DNA of 64,000 nucleotides from Streptomyces sp. NBC_01264 (GCF_026340675.1 NZ_JAPEOX010000001.1:2418001-2482000), one strand, 5' to 3'. Counted from the stretch's first letter, positions 37,030-45,957 are shown. Numbers and translations: made by a program. The notes: generated by a model from the letters alone, not told the origin.

Positions 37030-39575
37030 GCGACCCCGCTGCCGCGGCAGAACCGGCCGACCCGGCCCGGGAGCACACCCCCGCCGCCGCGGAAGCCGCC
37101 CCGACCCCGGAGCCCGGCGAGCCCAACGCCACGGACGCCCCCCAGCCCGCCGAACCCGAACCCGGCACCCCGCAACCGGAGGCAGCACCCTCCGGCGACG
37201 CGGAAGATGGCAAGGCGGAGGAGGCCGACGCGGAAGACGGCGACGCGGAGGACGGCGACGCGGACGCCGAAGCCGCGCCGCCGGGCGAAGCCGAGGACGA
37301 GGACGGCGACGCGCAGCCGGTAGCCGCACCGTCCGGCGAAGCCGAGGACGGCAACGCGGGCCCGGAAGCCGCACCGTCCGGCGAAGCCGGGAGCGGGGAC
37401 GGGGGGCCGGGGGCGGAGCCCCCGGTTTCGGGAAGGGGCGGGGTGGGGGAAAGCCCCGCAGGGCCCACCACCGGCGACGCTGATGCCGAGACGGACTCGA
37501 CGGACGCGGAAGCGGAAGCGGAAGCCGCTGACGGGACCGGCGCACACGCCGCCGCGGGCAGGGCCGCCGAGGCCGTGCCCCAACTCAGCGAGGCCGCCGC
37601 GGAACTGGCGGCCCAGAAGATCGAGCGGGAGCGCATCGCCCGCCGCAAGGCGGAGCGCGAGGCCCCCGTGGAGGCCGGCGCCAAGCTCAGCGGCACGGCC
37701 GCCGACCTGCTGGCCGCCGTACGGGCCGTGGAGAGCGGCGGCAAGCCCCCCGCCCGGTTCGACGCGCCCCCGGCGCCCCGCCGGCCGGAGCCCGCCAAGG
37801 CGCCCGCCCCGGCGCGCACACCCGCCCCCGCGCCGCAGACGCAGACGCAGGCGCAGGCGCAGGCGCAGGCCACCGCCCCCTCCCCCGACGCCGTCCAGGC
37901 GATCCGCGCCGTCCTGGCCAGGGGCGGAGCCCCCGAGGCCCTCGCCCCGCAGGCCGCCGCCGCCCTCGGCGAGGACGCCGCCGCGCAGCTGGCCGAGTCG
38001 CCCTGGCGGCTGCTGGCCGTCGCCGGGGTCCGGCCGACCCAGGCCGACGGGTTCGCTCGCGCCCTGCTCGGCGCCGAGACGACCGGCCCGGGGGACGAGC
38101 GGCGCGCCGCCGCCCTGGTGGGCTGGCTGCTGGCGCAGGCCGCCGCCAAGGGCCACACCGTGCTGGAGGCGCCCACCCTGGAGTCGGCCCTCGCCCAGTA
38201 CGGCGTACCGGATCCCGCGGAGGCCCTGGAGGCGGCCGTCGGCGAGGGCGCCGCGCTGGCCTTCGAGGAGCCGGTCGGGCCGCCCGTAGCGGAGGACGAA
38301 GAGCAGCCCCCGGGGGCACCCCCGGGCGGAGCCTGGGGGAGGGTCCTGGTGGGCCTGGAGGGCTCCGCCATGGCCGAGGAGAGCCTCGCCGAGGGCCTGG
38401 CCCGGCTCGCCAACACCTTCACGGACCCCGCCGACTGGGACAAGGCCGCCACCGGCCCCGGCGCCGAGCTGATCCGCGCCGCCGCCGGGCACGGCCTGGT
38501 CACCCACACCGGCGGCGAGGCCGCCCGCGCCGAGCCCCGGGCCCTGCTCACGGCCGCCCGGGAGTTCGGCCTGCGGGCGGTCCTGGCCGCGCACGCCCCC
38601 GCCGAGGACGCCGTCACCGTGGCAGGCCTGCTGGCCGGCGCCGAGGGCCCGGGCCGGGACGCGGACGGGCAGTTCGCGCTGGACCTGCTCATCGTGCTGG
38701 ACGCCCCGCAGCTGGACGTGGAGACGGCCGCCGCGCTGGTGGAGTCCGTCCCCGACGGGGCCCGCCTGGTGCTGTCCGGCGACCCCGCGGTGCTCGGCTC
38801 CGCCGGGCCCGGCCGGGTCTTCGGCGACGTGCTCGCGGCCCGTGCCTGCCCGCAGCTCGTCTCCCGGATCCCTGACCCGGGTCCGATCGGCGAGTTGGTC
38901 TCGGGGATCGGCGTCGGGGAGCTGTACCAGGTCGACGCCCCCGGCAAGGAGGTCGTCATCGTCCCGGTCCGCGACGCCGGGGAGGCGGTGCACCGCACGG
39001 TGCAGCTGGTGGCCGAGTCGGTGCCCCGCGCCTTCGGCATCCCGGCGGACGCCGTCCAGGTGATCACCCCCGGGCACGGCGGCCCGGCGGGCACCCGCGC
39101 GCTCAACGCGGCCCTCAAGGAGCGGCTGAACCCGGGCCCCGGCCGGTTCGGCGGCTTCGACCCCGGTGACCGGGTGGTCCACGTGCCCTCCGCCGGGCGG
39201 GCGCTGCCGGCCCGGGTGGTGTCGGCCGATGCGCAGGGGCTGCACCTGGCCGGAGCCGCGGGCGCGCGGATCGTCGTACCGAAGGAGCGGGTGGAGTCAC
39301 AGGTGCGGCACGGCTGGGCCGTGACGGCGCACCAGGCCGTCGGCTCGCGCTGGCCCGCGGCGGTCGTGGTGCTGCCCGGGGACGCGGCTCAGGCCCTGTC
39401 CCGGGACTGGGTGTACACGGCCTTCGGCCGGGCCGAGCGGCACCTTTCGGTGGTGCACGGGGTGGACCAGGCCCTGCCGCGCGCGGTCGCGGAGGTCCCG
39501 GCGAAGCCCCGTATGACCCGGCTGACGGGTCTGCTGCGGGCGCTCGTGCAGTCGGCGTCCGCGCAGTCCGAGTAG
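37026..39575 (+). CDS. RecD2-like helicase-fold protein lacking intact ATPase motifs
   Basis: A large protein of 849 residues. Residues 1-190 are acidic, Ala/Glu/Asp/Pro-rich repeats; 190-245 is a charged helix; 250-285 is a Pro/Ala/Gln linker. The region 286-415 resembles the RecD2 helix-hairpin-helix domain. From about 430 the layout follows RecD2 helicase, but motifs are altered: no GxGKT at the Walker A position (HTGGEAARAEP near 494-504), motif II is VLDAPQLD instead of a DE box (557-564), motif III GDPAVLGSAGPGRVFGD is kept (585-601), motif V is TAHQAVGSRWP (767-777) and motif VI is YTAFGRAERHL (797-807). It is probably a DNA-binding protein without helicase activity (inference). It overlaps the aldo/keto reductase gene by 4 nt. 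Confidence 0.7.
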   Translation: MSDPAAAAEPADPAREHTPAAAEAAPTPEPGEPNATDAPQPAEPEPGTPQPEAAPSGDAEDGKAEEADAEDGDAEDGDADAEAAPPGEAEDEDGDAQPVAAPSGEAEDGNAGPEAAPSGEAGSGDGGPGAEPPVSGRGGVGESPAGPTTGDADAETDSTDAEAEAEAADGTGAHAAAGRAAEAVPQLSEAAAELAAQKIERERIARRKAEREAPVEAGAKLSGTAADLLAAVRAVESGGKPPARFDAPPAPRRPEPAKAPAPARTPAPAPQTQTQAQAQAQATAPSPDAVQAIRAVLARGGAPEALAPQAAAALGEDAAAQLAESPWRLLAVAGVRPTQADGFARALLGAETTGPGDERRAAALVGWLLAQAAAKGHTVLEAPTLESALAQYGVPDPAEALEAAVGEGAALAFEEPVGPPVAEDEEQPPGAPPGGAWGRVLVGLEGSAMAEESLAEGLARLANTFTDPADWDKAATGPGAELIRAAAGHGLVTHTGGEAARAEPRALLTAAREFGLRAVLAAHAPAEDAVTVAGLLAGAEGPGRDADGQFALDLLIVLDAPQLDVETAAALVESVPDGARLVLSGDPAVLGSAGPGRVFGDVLAARACPQLVSRIPDPGPIGELVSGIGVGELYQVDAPGKEVVIVPVRDAGEAVHRTVQLVAESVPRAFGIPADAVQVITPGHGGPAGTRALNAALKERLNPGPGRFGGFDPGDRVVHVPSAGRALPARVVSADAQGLHLAGAAGARIVVPKERVESQVRHGWAVTAHQAVGSRWPAAVVVLPGDAAQALSRDWVYTAFGRAERHLSVVHGVDQALPRAVAEVPAKPRMTRLTGLLRALVQSASAQSE

Positions 39576-39583
39576 CGGACGTG

Positions 39584-39619
39584 CCGCGGCCCCCGTCCCG
39601 GGTGGGACGGGGGCCGCGG
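39584..39619. terminator. Terminator between two convergent genes
   Basis: A perfect 16-bp stem, CCGCGGCCCCCGTCCC / GGGACGGGGGCCGCGG, with loop GGGT. Confidence 0.85.
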
Positions 39620-39651
39620 TGCGTTCCGTACGAGGTGTCGGTCGGGTCGGG

Positions 39652-40338
39652 TCAGGCGGTGGTCAGGCCGCGCTCGGCCGGCCGGGCGTCCCCGGCCTCC
39701 TCGTCGTCACTCTCGTCGGCTTCGTCGCCGTCGTCGCCCTCGTCCTCGTCGAAGACCGAGCTGACGTCGAACCGGTGCATGACGTCCTGCGGATCGATGT
39801 GCCCGAAGGGCGAACCGAGCCACTCCCCCGGTTCCGCGACCTCCTCCGAAGCGGCGATCCACAGGGTGGAATCGCCCTCCTCCAGACCGAAGTCCTTGGC
39901 CCGGGAGGCGATTTCGTCGGGCTCGTACTCGCCGAAGAGCACGCCGAGCGCGTCGGCGGTGCCGCCGTCGTGGTCGAGTTCGGCCTCGCGGTCGTGCGCG
40001 ACGACGCGTTCGGCCTGGGCGATCAGGCGCGCCGGCTCGACGACGGCGTAGTCGCGGCGGATGAGCACGCTGAAGGCGGCGGGTTCGGCGGGGCCGGTGT
40101 ACGGGAGCCCGTCCTCGGGAGTGGGGATCTCGAACGGGGTGACCTCGTCGTAGCGGTCGTAGAGGAGCTCGTCGTACTCCTCGGCGGCGGCGGCGAGTTC
40201 GTTGAACGCGGCGTAGACGTCCGGGTCATCGTCCCCGATCCTGCTCTCGACCGCGGCGAGGTGACGGTCGAGCGCGGCCTTGACCGCCTCGGCGGCGGCG
40301 CGTACCTCGGCAACAGTGGGCAGAGCGGCATCAGACAT
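39652..40338 (-). CDS. Conserved acidic hypothetical protein
   Basis: I do not recognise a named domain. The 228-residue product is acidic and soluble. It has a helical N-terminus (VAEVRAAAEAVKAALDRHLA), an aromatic-rich middle (EEYDELLYDRYDEVTPFEI), a segment FSVLIRRDYAVVEPARLI, and a Glu/Asp-rich C-terminal tail (about 195-220). No signal peptide or membrane segment is seen. The ATG at 40338 has a weak ribosome binding site. It is divergent from the DUF5703 gene 47 bp away, in the order I recall from other streptomycetes. Confidence 0.75.
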   Translation of the reverse strand: MSDAALPTVAEVRAAAEAVKAALDRHLAAVESRIGDDDPDVYAAFNELAAAAEEYDELLYDRYDEVTPFEIPTPEDGLPYTGPAEPAAFSVLIRRDYAVVEPARLIAQAERVVAHDREAELDHDGGTADALGVLFGEYEPDEIASRAKDFGLEEGDSTLWIAASEEVAEPGEWLGSPFGHIDPQDVMHRFDVSSVFDEDEGDDGDEADESDDEEAGDARPAERGLTTA

Positions 40339-40385
40339 AGTGCAGACGCTATCCGTAGCGGGGCTCTCGCGGCACAATAGATGCG

Positions 40386-40574
40386 ATGCCGGAATACGAA
40401 TTTGTCGACTTGTACGTGCCCCGCGGGGTTCCACGTCAGGAAACGACCCGCCTGCTGACCGAACACGCCGAGTACGGGCACTGGGAGCTCGACCGGCTGT
40501 CGCTGTTTCGGGACGGCAGTCGCCGCGTGCGACTGCGCCGCCGGATCATCCGCCAGGTCCGCGCGACCTGGTGA
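40386..40574 (+). CDS. DUF5703 family small protein
   Basis: A 62-residue basic protein, probably the DUF5703 family, very conserved in Streptomyces in my recollection. It has an aromatic/acidic first half (EYEFVDLYVPRGV) and a strongly basic C-terminus (RRVRLRRRIIRQVRATW). The function is unknown; a nucleic-acid or membrane-surface contact is possible. CACAAT ends 6 nt before the ATG and there is no ribosome binding site, so it may be leaderless. Confidence 0.75.
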   Translation: MPEYEFVDLYVPRGVPRQETTRLLTEHAEYGHWELDRLSLFRDGSRRVRLRRRIIRQVRATW

Positions 40575-40613
40575 CGCGGGCCCCTGGGGCGGGGCTCGTG
40601 TCGTGAGGAACCG

Positions 40614-40700
40614 TCAGGCCGCGTCCCGCGCCCGGCGGTGGAGCGAGGCGCCGGTCTGCGGCATGCCCGCGGCCAGATGCCCGGGCTCCGGCGAGGACAT
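40614..40700 (-). pseudogene. Possible remnant of a sortase-anchored protein C-terminus (chpC-like)
   Basis: A 28-codon open stretch encodes GHLAAGMPQTGASLHRRARDAA at its end. This resembles the tail of long chaplins: a small Gly/Ala/Leu helix, a TG, then a terminal RR-rich anchor. In S. coelicolor, long chaplin chpC lies at this position next to chpH, while no intact long chaplin is present here. The hairpin at 40682-40712 overlaps its 5' end. This is a tentative call; it may be chance. Confidence 0.25.
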
Positions 40701-40756
40701 CGCCGGAGCCCGTGAAACCCGACGGCCCCGGAGCGCTGGAAAGCGCTCCGGGGCCG
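40682..40756 (-). terminator. Double hairpin after chpH
   Basis: Two perfect stem-loops in series: CGGGCTCCGGCG/CGCCGGAGCCCG (40682-40712, 7-nt loop) and CGGCCCCGGAGCGCT/AGCGCTCCGGGGCCG (40723-40756, loop GGAA). The second lies 15 bp beyond the chpH stop. Confidence 0.8.
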
Positions 40757-40771
40757 CGGACTTCAGATACG

Positions 40772-41005
40772 TCAGGCGTTGACGCAGGTGTTGCCGAAAG
40801 CCGGGTTCAGCAGGCCGATCACGGAGATCGTGTTGCCGCAGACGTTCCCCTGAACGTGGACCGGAACCTGGACGACGTTGCCGGACAGGACGCCGGGGGA
40901 GCCGATGGCCGCACCCTGGGCACCCGCGTCGGCGACAGCCATACCCGCACCCGCGAGAACCAGACCACCGGTGACAGCCGCAGCAGCGGCAACCTTCTTG
41001 AACAT
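40772..41005 (-). CDS. chpH: Short chaplin ChpH
   Basis: A secreted hydrophobic surface protein that assembles into amyloid fibres on aerial hyphae. The 77-residue precursor has a signal peptide (1-26, cut after AVADA or nearby) and one chaplin domain with the conserved pair Cys56 and Cys74, PGVLSGNVVQVPVHV and GLLNPAFGN. A perfect AGGAGG precedes the ATG. The sequence and neighbours match ChpH of S. coelicolor as I recall it. Expression there depends on developmental regulators; no specific site is identified here. Confidence 0.95.
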   Translation of the reverse strand: MFKKVAAAAAVTGGLVLAGAGMAVADAGAQGAAIGSPGVLSGNVVQVPVHVQGNVCGNTISVIGLLNPAFGNTCVNA

Positions 41006-41174
41006 TGTTCCTCCTAGTAGGCAAGCGCGGTCCCAGCCGCGGACCGCACCACCTGTAACGAGAAGGGATCACCGGGGCTACGAGCGTATGAGCGCATTCA
41101 CTCTTCTCAGTGCTTTCCGCACACCTTCCCGATTCTCGTGCGTTAGCTACGCCCGGCTCTGAGCGCCACCCGCC

Positions 41175-42500
41175 TCAGGACTCGTCGATGAACCGGTCGA
41201 GCACCCGGACGCCGAACTTCAGACCCTCCACCGGCACCCGCTCGTCCACGCCGTGGAACATCCCGGCGAAGTCCAGCTCCGGCGGAAGCTGGAGCGGGGC
41301 GAAGCCGAAGCAGCGGATGCCGAGGTCGTCGAAGGACTTCGCGTCCGTACCGCCGGAGAGCATGTACGGGACCGCGCGGGCGATCGGGTCGTGCGCCTTC
41401 AGGGCGGTCTGCATGGCGTCCACGAGCTTGCCGTCGAAGCCCGTCTCCAGGGCCTTGTCCGCATGGACGTCCTCGCGCTTCACGCGCGGCCCGAGGATCC
41501 GGTCGAGGTCGGCGAAGAACTCCTCCTCGTAGCCCGGCAGGAAACGGCCGTCCACGTGGGCGGTGGCCTGGCCGGGGATGACGTTGACCTTGTAGCCGGC
41601 GCCGAGCATGGTCGGGGCGGCGGAGTTGCGCAGGGTCGCGCCGACCATCTTGGCGATGCCGCCGAGCTTGGCGAGGGTGGCGTCCATGTCGTCCGGGTCG
41701 AGCGGGGTGCCCAGCGCGTCCGAGAGCTCGTCCAGGAAGTGCCGGACGGTCTTGGTGACCCGTACGGGCCACGTGTGGCGGCCCAGGCGCCCCACGGCCT
41801 CGCAGAGCTCCGTGATGGCGTTGTCGTTGTTGGTCATGGAACCGTGGCCGGCGGTGCCCTCCACCGTCAGGCGCATCCAGTGCATGCCCTTCTGGGCGGT
41901 CTCCACCAGGTACAGCCGCAGGTTCTCGTTCACGGTGAAGGAGAAGCCGCCGACCTCGCCGATCGCCTCCGTCACCCCCTCGAAGAGGTCGGGGTGCTTG
42001 TCGACGAGGTAGCGGGCGCCGAAGGTGCCGCCCGCCTCCTCGTCGGCGAGGAAGGCCAGCACGATGTCGCGCGGGGGCTTGCGCCCGCTGCGCATGCGGT
42101 CGCGTACGACGGCCAGCGTCATCGCGTCCATGTCCTTCATGTCGACCGCGCCGCGGCCCCACACGCAGCCGTCGGCGATCTCGCCCGCGAAGGGGTCGTA
42201 GGTCCAGTCGGCGGCATTGGCCGGGACCACGTCGGTATGCCCGTGGATCAGCAGCGCCGGCCGCGAGGGGTCCTCGCCCTCGATCCGCGCCACGGTCGAG
42301 GCGCGCCCCTTGTGCGATTCGAAGATCTGCGGCTCCAGCCCGACCTCGGCGAGCTGCTCGGCGACCCACTCGGCCGCCTTGCGCTCGCCGGGCCCGGAGT
42401 GGTCCCCGTAGTTGCTGGTGTCGATCCGGATGAGGTCCCGGCAGAGGTCGACGACCTCGTCCTCGCCGGAGACGGTCCTGCCCGCGCCCGATTCGCTCAC
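41175..42500 (-). CDS. M20-family metallopeptidase
   Basis: A 441-residue dizinc amidohydrolase/peptidase of the M20 ArgE/DapE/CPG2 type. Metal and catalytic residues are seen: His88 and Asp90 in LLIHGHTDVVP, Asp120 in GRGAVDMKD, Glu154/Glu155 in FLADEEAGG, and a C-terminal His in DFAGMFHGVDERVPVEGL. It probably hydrolyses dipeptides or N-acyl amino acids; the exact substrate is unknown. I choose the GTG at 42500, which has GGGAGGA 6-7 nt upstream, over a GTG at 42515 that overlaps that site. Confidence 0.92.
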   Translation of the reverse strand: MSESGAGRTVSGEDEVVDLCRDLIRIDTSNYGDHSGPGERKAAEWVAEQLAEVGLEPQIFESHKGRASTVARIEGEDPSRPALLIHGHTDVVPANAADWTYDPFAGEIADGCVWGRGAVDMKDMDAMTLAVVRDRMRSGRKPPRDIVLAFLADEEAGGTFGARYLVDKHPDLFEGVTEAIGEVGGFSFTVNENLRLYLVETAQKGMHWMRLTVEGTAGHGSMTNNDNAITELCEAVGRLGRHTWPVRVTKTVRHFLDELSDALGTPLDPDDMDATLAKLGGIAKMVGATLRNSAAPTMLGAGYKVNVIPGQATAHVDGRFLPGYEEEFFADLDRILGPRVKREDVHADKALETGFDGKLVDAMQTALKAHDPIARAVPYMLSGGTDAKSFDDLGIRCFGFAPLQLPPELDFAGMFHGVDERVPVEGLKFGVRVLDRFIDES

Positions 42501-42668
42501 GCTGCTTCCTCCCACTGATCAGTACCGAACTGACTCCATCCTCACCCCCCGGGCCGCTTCCCCCAAGGGCGATCCTCGGCCGCCGGGGGGTGTGATCGAG
42601 GACCCCGGAATGTTTGGTAATGTTTTCCACGTCGGAACGGCCCGCGAGGGACGCGAGACAGACACCTT

Positions 42669-42756
42669 GTCCGGGTGGCGGAATGGCAGACGCGCTAGCT
42701 TGAGGTGCTAGTGCCCTTTATCGGGCGTGGGGGTTCAAGTCCCCCCTCGGACACCA
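42669..42756 (+). tRNA. tRNA-Leu (anticodon GAG)
   Basis: The acceptor stem GTCCGGG pairs with CTCGGAC (one G-T). The anticodon stem CTAGC/GCTAG encloses loop TTGAGGT with GAG at 42702-42704. A long class II variable arm is followed by the T-loop GGTTCAAGTCC, and CCA is encoded at 42754-42756. Confidence 0.96.
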
Positions 42757-42760
42757 AGCG

Positions 42761-42785
42761 AAAACCCCACTTCACGTGGGGTTTT
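42761..42785 (+). terminator. tRNA-Leu terminator
   Basis: AAAACCCCAC / GTGGGGTTTT with a 5-nt loop and a T-run, 5 bp after the tRNA. Confidence 0.85.
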
Positions 42786-42848
42786 CTGCGTTTGGCGGCA
42801 CCTTCGGCGCGGAGCGGCCCGGTGGGCGGTTCGGTCTATTCTGTCCGG

Positions 42849-43208
42849 GTGAACGAGAATCTTCCCCCTTGCCCCAAATGCTCCTGCGCGTACACCTACG
42901 AGATGAACGCGCTCGTGGTGTGCCCCGAGTGCGGTCACGAGTGGGTGCCCGCCGAGAGTGACGCCGAGGGCGGCGCGGACGCCGGTGCGCAGGTCGTGAA
43001 GGACGCCGTCGGGAACGTCCTGAACGACGGGGACACCGTGACCGTCGTGAAGGCGCTCAAGGTCAAGGGCAGCCCCTCGGGGATCAAGGCCGGTACCAAG
43101 GTGCGCAACATCCGGCTGATCGACGGGGTCGACGGGCACGACATCGACTGCAAGATCGACGGATTCGGGGCCATGCAGCTGAAGTCCAGCGTGGTCAAGA
43201 AGGCCTGA
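42849..43208 (+). CDS. YjdM/PhnA-type zinc-ribbon protein
   Basis: A 119-residue protein of the YjdM family, formerly called PhnA. An N-terminal zinc ribbon ([11 protein letters not shown]...CPECGHEW) is followed by an SH3-like KOW-type domain ([20 protein letters not shown]). Despite the old name it is not a phosphonate enzyme; the role is unknown. TATTCT (42837-42842) ends 6 nt before the GTG and there is no ribosome binding site, suggesting a leaderless transcript. Confidence 0.9.
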   Translation: MNENLPPCPKCSCAYTYEMNALVVCPECGHEWVPAESDAEGGADAGAQVVKDAVGNVLNDGDTVTVVKALKVKGSPSGIKAGTKVRNIRLIDGVDGHDIDCKIDGFGAMQLKSSVVKKA

Positions 43209-43231
43209 GCCGCCGCCTGGTCGAAGACGGA

Positions 43232-43265
43232 GAAGAGGGGCCCCGCCGTGGCGGGTCCCCTCTTC
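43232..43265. terminator. Bidirectional terminator
   Basis: GAAGAGGGGCCCCGCC pairs with GGCGGGTCCCCTCTTC (one mismatch-type G-T) with a 2-nt loop, between the convergent yjdM and permease genes. Confidence 0.85.
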
Positions 43266-43287
43266 CTTTTCGTACGTGCGGTACGGG

Positions 43288-44859
43288 TCAGCCGCGCGGG
43301 GCCGGGGCCGCGTCGTCGGCCGACTCCGCCGCCTGGTCGAGGCGGAAGGCCTCGTTGCCCAGGCCGATGCGGGCGTGCACCGCGGGGCGGCCGGAGCGCA
43401 GGAAGAGCCCGTACGCCAGGCCCACGACCGCGGCGGCGCCGATGATGCCGGGCAGGGCCCAGCTCAGCGCGGACCCCTCCGCGGCGCCGACCAGGACGCC
43501 GAAGTCCTTGACCGTGTAGACGGCGATGGCGAGCAGGGCGAGGCCGGCGAGACCCGCCGCGCCGAGCCGCCAGACCTGGGCGCCGGCGGTGCCGCGGCGG
43601 ACGAAGAAGGCGATGACCGCGAAGGAGGCGGTGGCCATGAGGAGGGTCACGCCGAGGGCGCCGACGCTGCCCATCCAGGTGAACAGGTGCAGGACGGGCA
43701 CGGTGGGGTCGCCGGCCGGCGTGTCGTCGGTGAGGGCGAAGGCCAGGACGACCACGACGGAGATCACGGTCTGCAGCAGCGAGCCGGTGGCGGGGGCGCC
43801 GGTGCCCGCGTTGGTGCGGCCGAAGGCGGCCGGGAGCAGGCCCTCGCGGCCCATGGCGAAGGCGTAGCGGGAGACGACGTTGTGGAAGCTGAGCATCGCC
43901 GCGAACATGCCGGTCACGAAGAGGACGTGCAGGACGTCGGTGAAGGTCGTGCCCAGGCGGCTCTCCGTGAGCTGGAAGAGCAGGCCGGGGCCGGCCTCGG
44001 CGGAGGCCTTGACCACCTCGCCGGGGCCGGTGGCGACGGAGAGGGCCCAGGCGCTGAGGGCGAAGAAGAGGGCGACGAAGCCGACGGCGAGGAACATCAC
44101 CCGGGAGACGACGATGTGGGGCCTGCTGGTCTCCTCGGCGTACACCGGGGACTGCTCGAAGCCGACGAAGGCGGCGATGCAGAAGCACAGGGCGGTGCCG
44201 AGGCCCGCGCCGGTGAGGGTCTCGGGGTTGAAGGCGTGCAGGGAGAGGCCCTCCGGGCCGGGCTTGCCGAGGGCGGCGACGTCGAAGACCACGACGAGGA
44301 GGACCTCGATGAGCAGGAGGACTCCGAGGACCTTGGCGTTGAGGTCGATCTTCAGCCAGCCGAGTGCGCCGGTGAGGACGACGGCCGCCAGGGCCGGTAT
44401 CCACCAGGCGAGTTCGGTGTCGAGGTAGGTGGCGAAGAGGCCGGAGATCTCGAAGCCGAGGATGCCGTACACGCCGACCTGCATGGCGCTGTAGGCGACG
44501 AGGGCGACGAACGAGGCGCCGGCGCCCGCGGTGGGGCCCAGTCCGCGCGCGATGTAGGCGTAGAAGGCGCCGGCGTTGTGGACGTGCCGGCTCATCTCGG
44601 CGTATCCGACGCTGAAGAGGGCGAGGACGGCGCCGAGGATCACGAACAGCAGGGGCTGTCCGACGATGCCCATGACCCCGAAGGTGGTGGGCATGACGCC
44701 CGCGACGACCATCAGGGGGGCGCTCGCGGCGAGCACGGAGAGGAGCAGGCCCGCGGTGCCGAGGCGGTCGGCGCGCAGGGCGCGGTCCTGGCCCTTGTAC
44801 GTGGGGATCTCGGCCTGGCCGGCCGGGTCGGTGAGCGTGGTGGATCTGCCCGTCGGCAT
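43288..44859 (-). CDS. APC-family amino acid permease
   Basis: A 523-residue integral membrane transporter of the amino acid-polyamine-organocation superfamily with about 12 membrane helices. TM1 carries LLSVLAASAPLMVVAGVMP, TM6 carries FVGFEQSPVYAEETSRP, and the N- and C-termini are hydrophilic. The substrate cannot be assigned; the TM1 and TM6 signatures fit the actinobacterial APC permease group. The ATG has AAGGAC upstream. The 150 bp before it contain degenerate GAGCGG/GGGCGG repeats only. Confidence 0.9.
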   Translation of the reverse strand: MPTGRSTTLTDPAGQAEIPTYKGQDRALRADRLGTAGLLLSVLAASAPLMVVAGVMPTTFGVMGIVGQPLLFVILGAVLALFSVGYAEMSRHVHNAGAFYAYIARGLGPTAGAGASFVALVAYSAMQVGVYGILGFEISGLFATYLDTELAWWIPALAAVVLTGALGWLKIDLNAKVLGVLLLIEVLLVVVFDVAALGKPGPEGLSLHAFNPETLTGAGLGTALCFCIAAFVGFEQSPVYAEETSRPHIVVSRVMFLAVGFVALFFALSAWALSVATGPGEVVKASAEAGPGLLFQLTESRLGTTFTDVLHVLFVTGMFAAMLSFHNVVSRYAFAMGREGLLPAAFGRTNAGTGAPATGSLLQTVISVVVVLAFALTDDTPAGDPTVPVLHLFTWMGSVGALGVTLLMATASFAVIAFFVRRGTAGAQVWRLGAAGLAGLALLAIAVYTVKDFGVLVGAAEGSALSWALPGIIGAAAVVGLAYGLFLRSGRPAVHARIGLGNEAFRLDQAAESADDAAPAPRG

Positions 44860-45009
44860 GGCGGGGTGTCCTTTCGGGGTGGGGACTGAGCGGCACGTTC
44901 TGAGCGGTACTGGCGGGGTGGTACTGACTGAGCGGGACGTGCTGGGCGGGGCAAGTCGAGCGGGGCGAGCTGGGCGGGACGGGCGCGGTACCGGTCGGGT
45001 CCGGCCGGG

Positions 45010-45957
45010 TCAGGCGGTGCCGAGCGCGGCGCTGCGTGCGGCGAGGAAGGCCTTGTGCGGGTCGCGGTCGGGGTAGGACCACGGGGCCTGGGTGGCGTGG
45101 CTGCCGATGCGCTGGAAGAGCGCGGCGGCCTCGGCGGAGCGGCCCTCGCAGAGCTTGGCGTGGGCGAGGAAGTTGAGGTCCACCCGGTTGCGGGGGTGGT
45201 CCTCGCGCTCCCACTCCAGCCACCAGTCGAAGGCGGCGCGCAGCACCTGGCGGGCCCGGCGGCCGGACCAGTGCTCGGCTCCGGCGTCCGGGCCGTGGCC
45301 CTGCCCGGCGGCGAGGACGCGGTAGCGCTCGGCGTGGGCGATGACGGGGAGGACGGCGAGCGGGGAGTCGGCCGGGGACTCCTCGGCGGCCCAGGCGGCG
45401 AAGTCGTAGACCTCGTGGAGCGGGTCGTGGCCGGCGGCCGGGGACCGTTCGGCCAGTCGGGAGACCATCAGGTGGTGGGCGTGGTGGTGTTCGCGGTGGC
45501 GGGCCCGGACCTGGTCGAAGTGGCGGCTGAACTCCTCTTCGGTGCCGAAGACCCGGGTGAGGAGCAGCAGGCCGAGCCAGGGGGTGGGGTCGGCCGGGAG
45601 CAGGGCCGCGGCGCGGCGGCAGGCCTCCTCGGCGGCCTCGGGGGTGCCCTTGCGGCGCAGGGCGCCGAAGACGGACGCACAGGCGAAGAGGGTGACGGCG
45701 TCGGCGCTCTCCGGTTCGGCGAGGAGCCATTCGCGGGCCCACGCGGTCGCGGCCGGGGTTTCGGCGAGGACCACGAGCCGGTGCCCGCGGCGGTCCCAGT
45801 CGTCTCCCGTGGCGACGAGGAGGGAGCGGGCCTTGACCCAGCGGCCCTGGGTGAACTGGGCGCGGACGTCGACGAGTTCCGTGTCGCAGAGGGCGGGGTC
45901 GAAGAGCTGTGCGTCCCGCTTGCGGGCGCGGCCGAGGGGCGGCGGAGGGGGCGACAT
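45010..45957 (-). CDS. TPR-like helical hypothetical protein
   Basis: A 315-residue soluble, Ala/Arg/Trp-rich protein. The pattern of paired helices (for example EAAEEACRRAAALLPADPTPW and CEGRSAEAAALFQRIGSHA) suggests tetratricopeptide-like repeats. I do not recognise catalytic motifs. The start at 45957 (MSPPPPPLGRARKRDA) has GGAGGG at long spacing. It ends 150 bp before the permease gene; co-transcription is possible. Confidence 0.72.
   Translation of the reverse strand: MSPPPPPLGRARKRDAQLFDPALCDTELVDVRAQFTQGRWVKARSLLVATGDDWDRRGHRLVVLAETPAATAWAREWLLAEPESADAVTLFACASVFGALRRKGTPEAAEEACRRAAALLPADPTPWLGLLLLTRVFGTEEEFSRHFDQVRARHREHHHAHHLMVSRLAERSPAAGHDPLHEVYDFAAWAAEESPADSPLAVLPVIAHAERYRVLAAGQGHGPDAGAEHWSGRRARQVLRAAFDWWLEWEREDHPRNRVDLNFLAHAKLCEGRSAEAAALFQRIGSHATQAPWSYPDRDPHKAFLAARSAALGTA

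Noticed and set aside
42669..42785. Integration site (attB) at tRNA-Leu
   Set aside because: The tRNA is followed directly by its terminator and ordinary genes; there is no integrase and no duplicated tRNA 3' end nearby.
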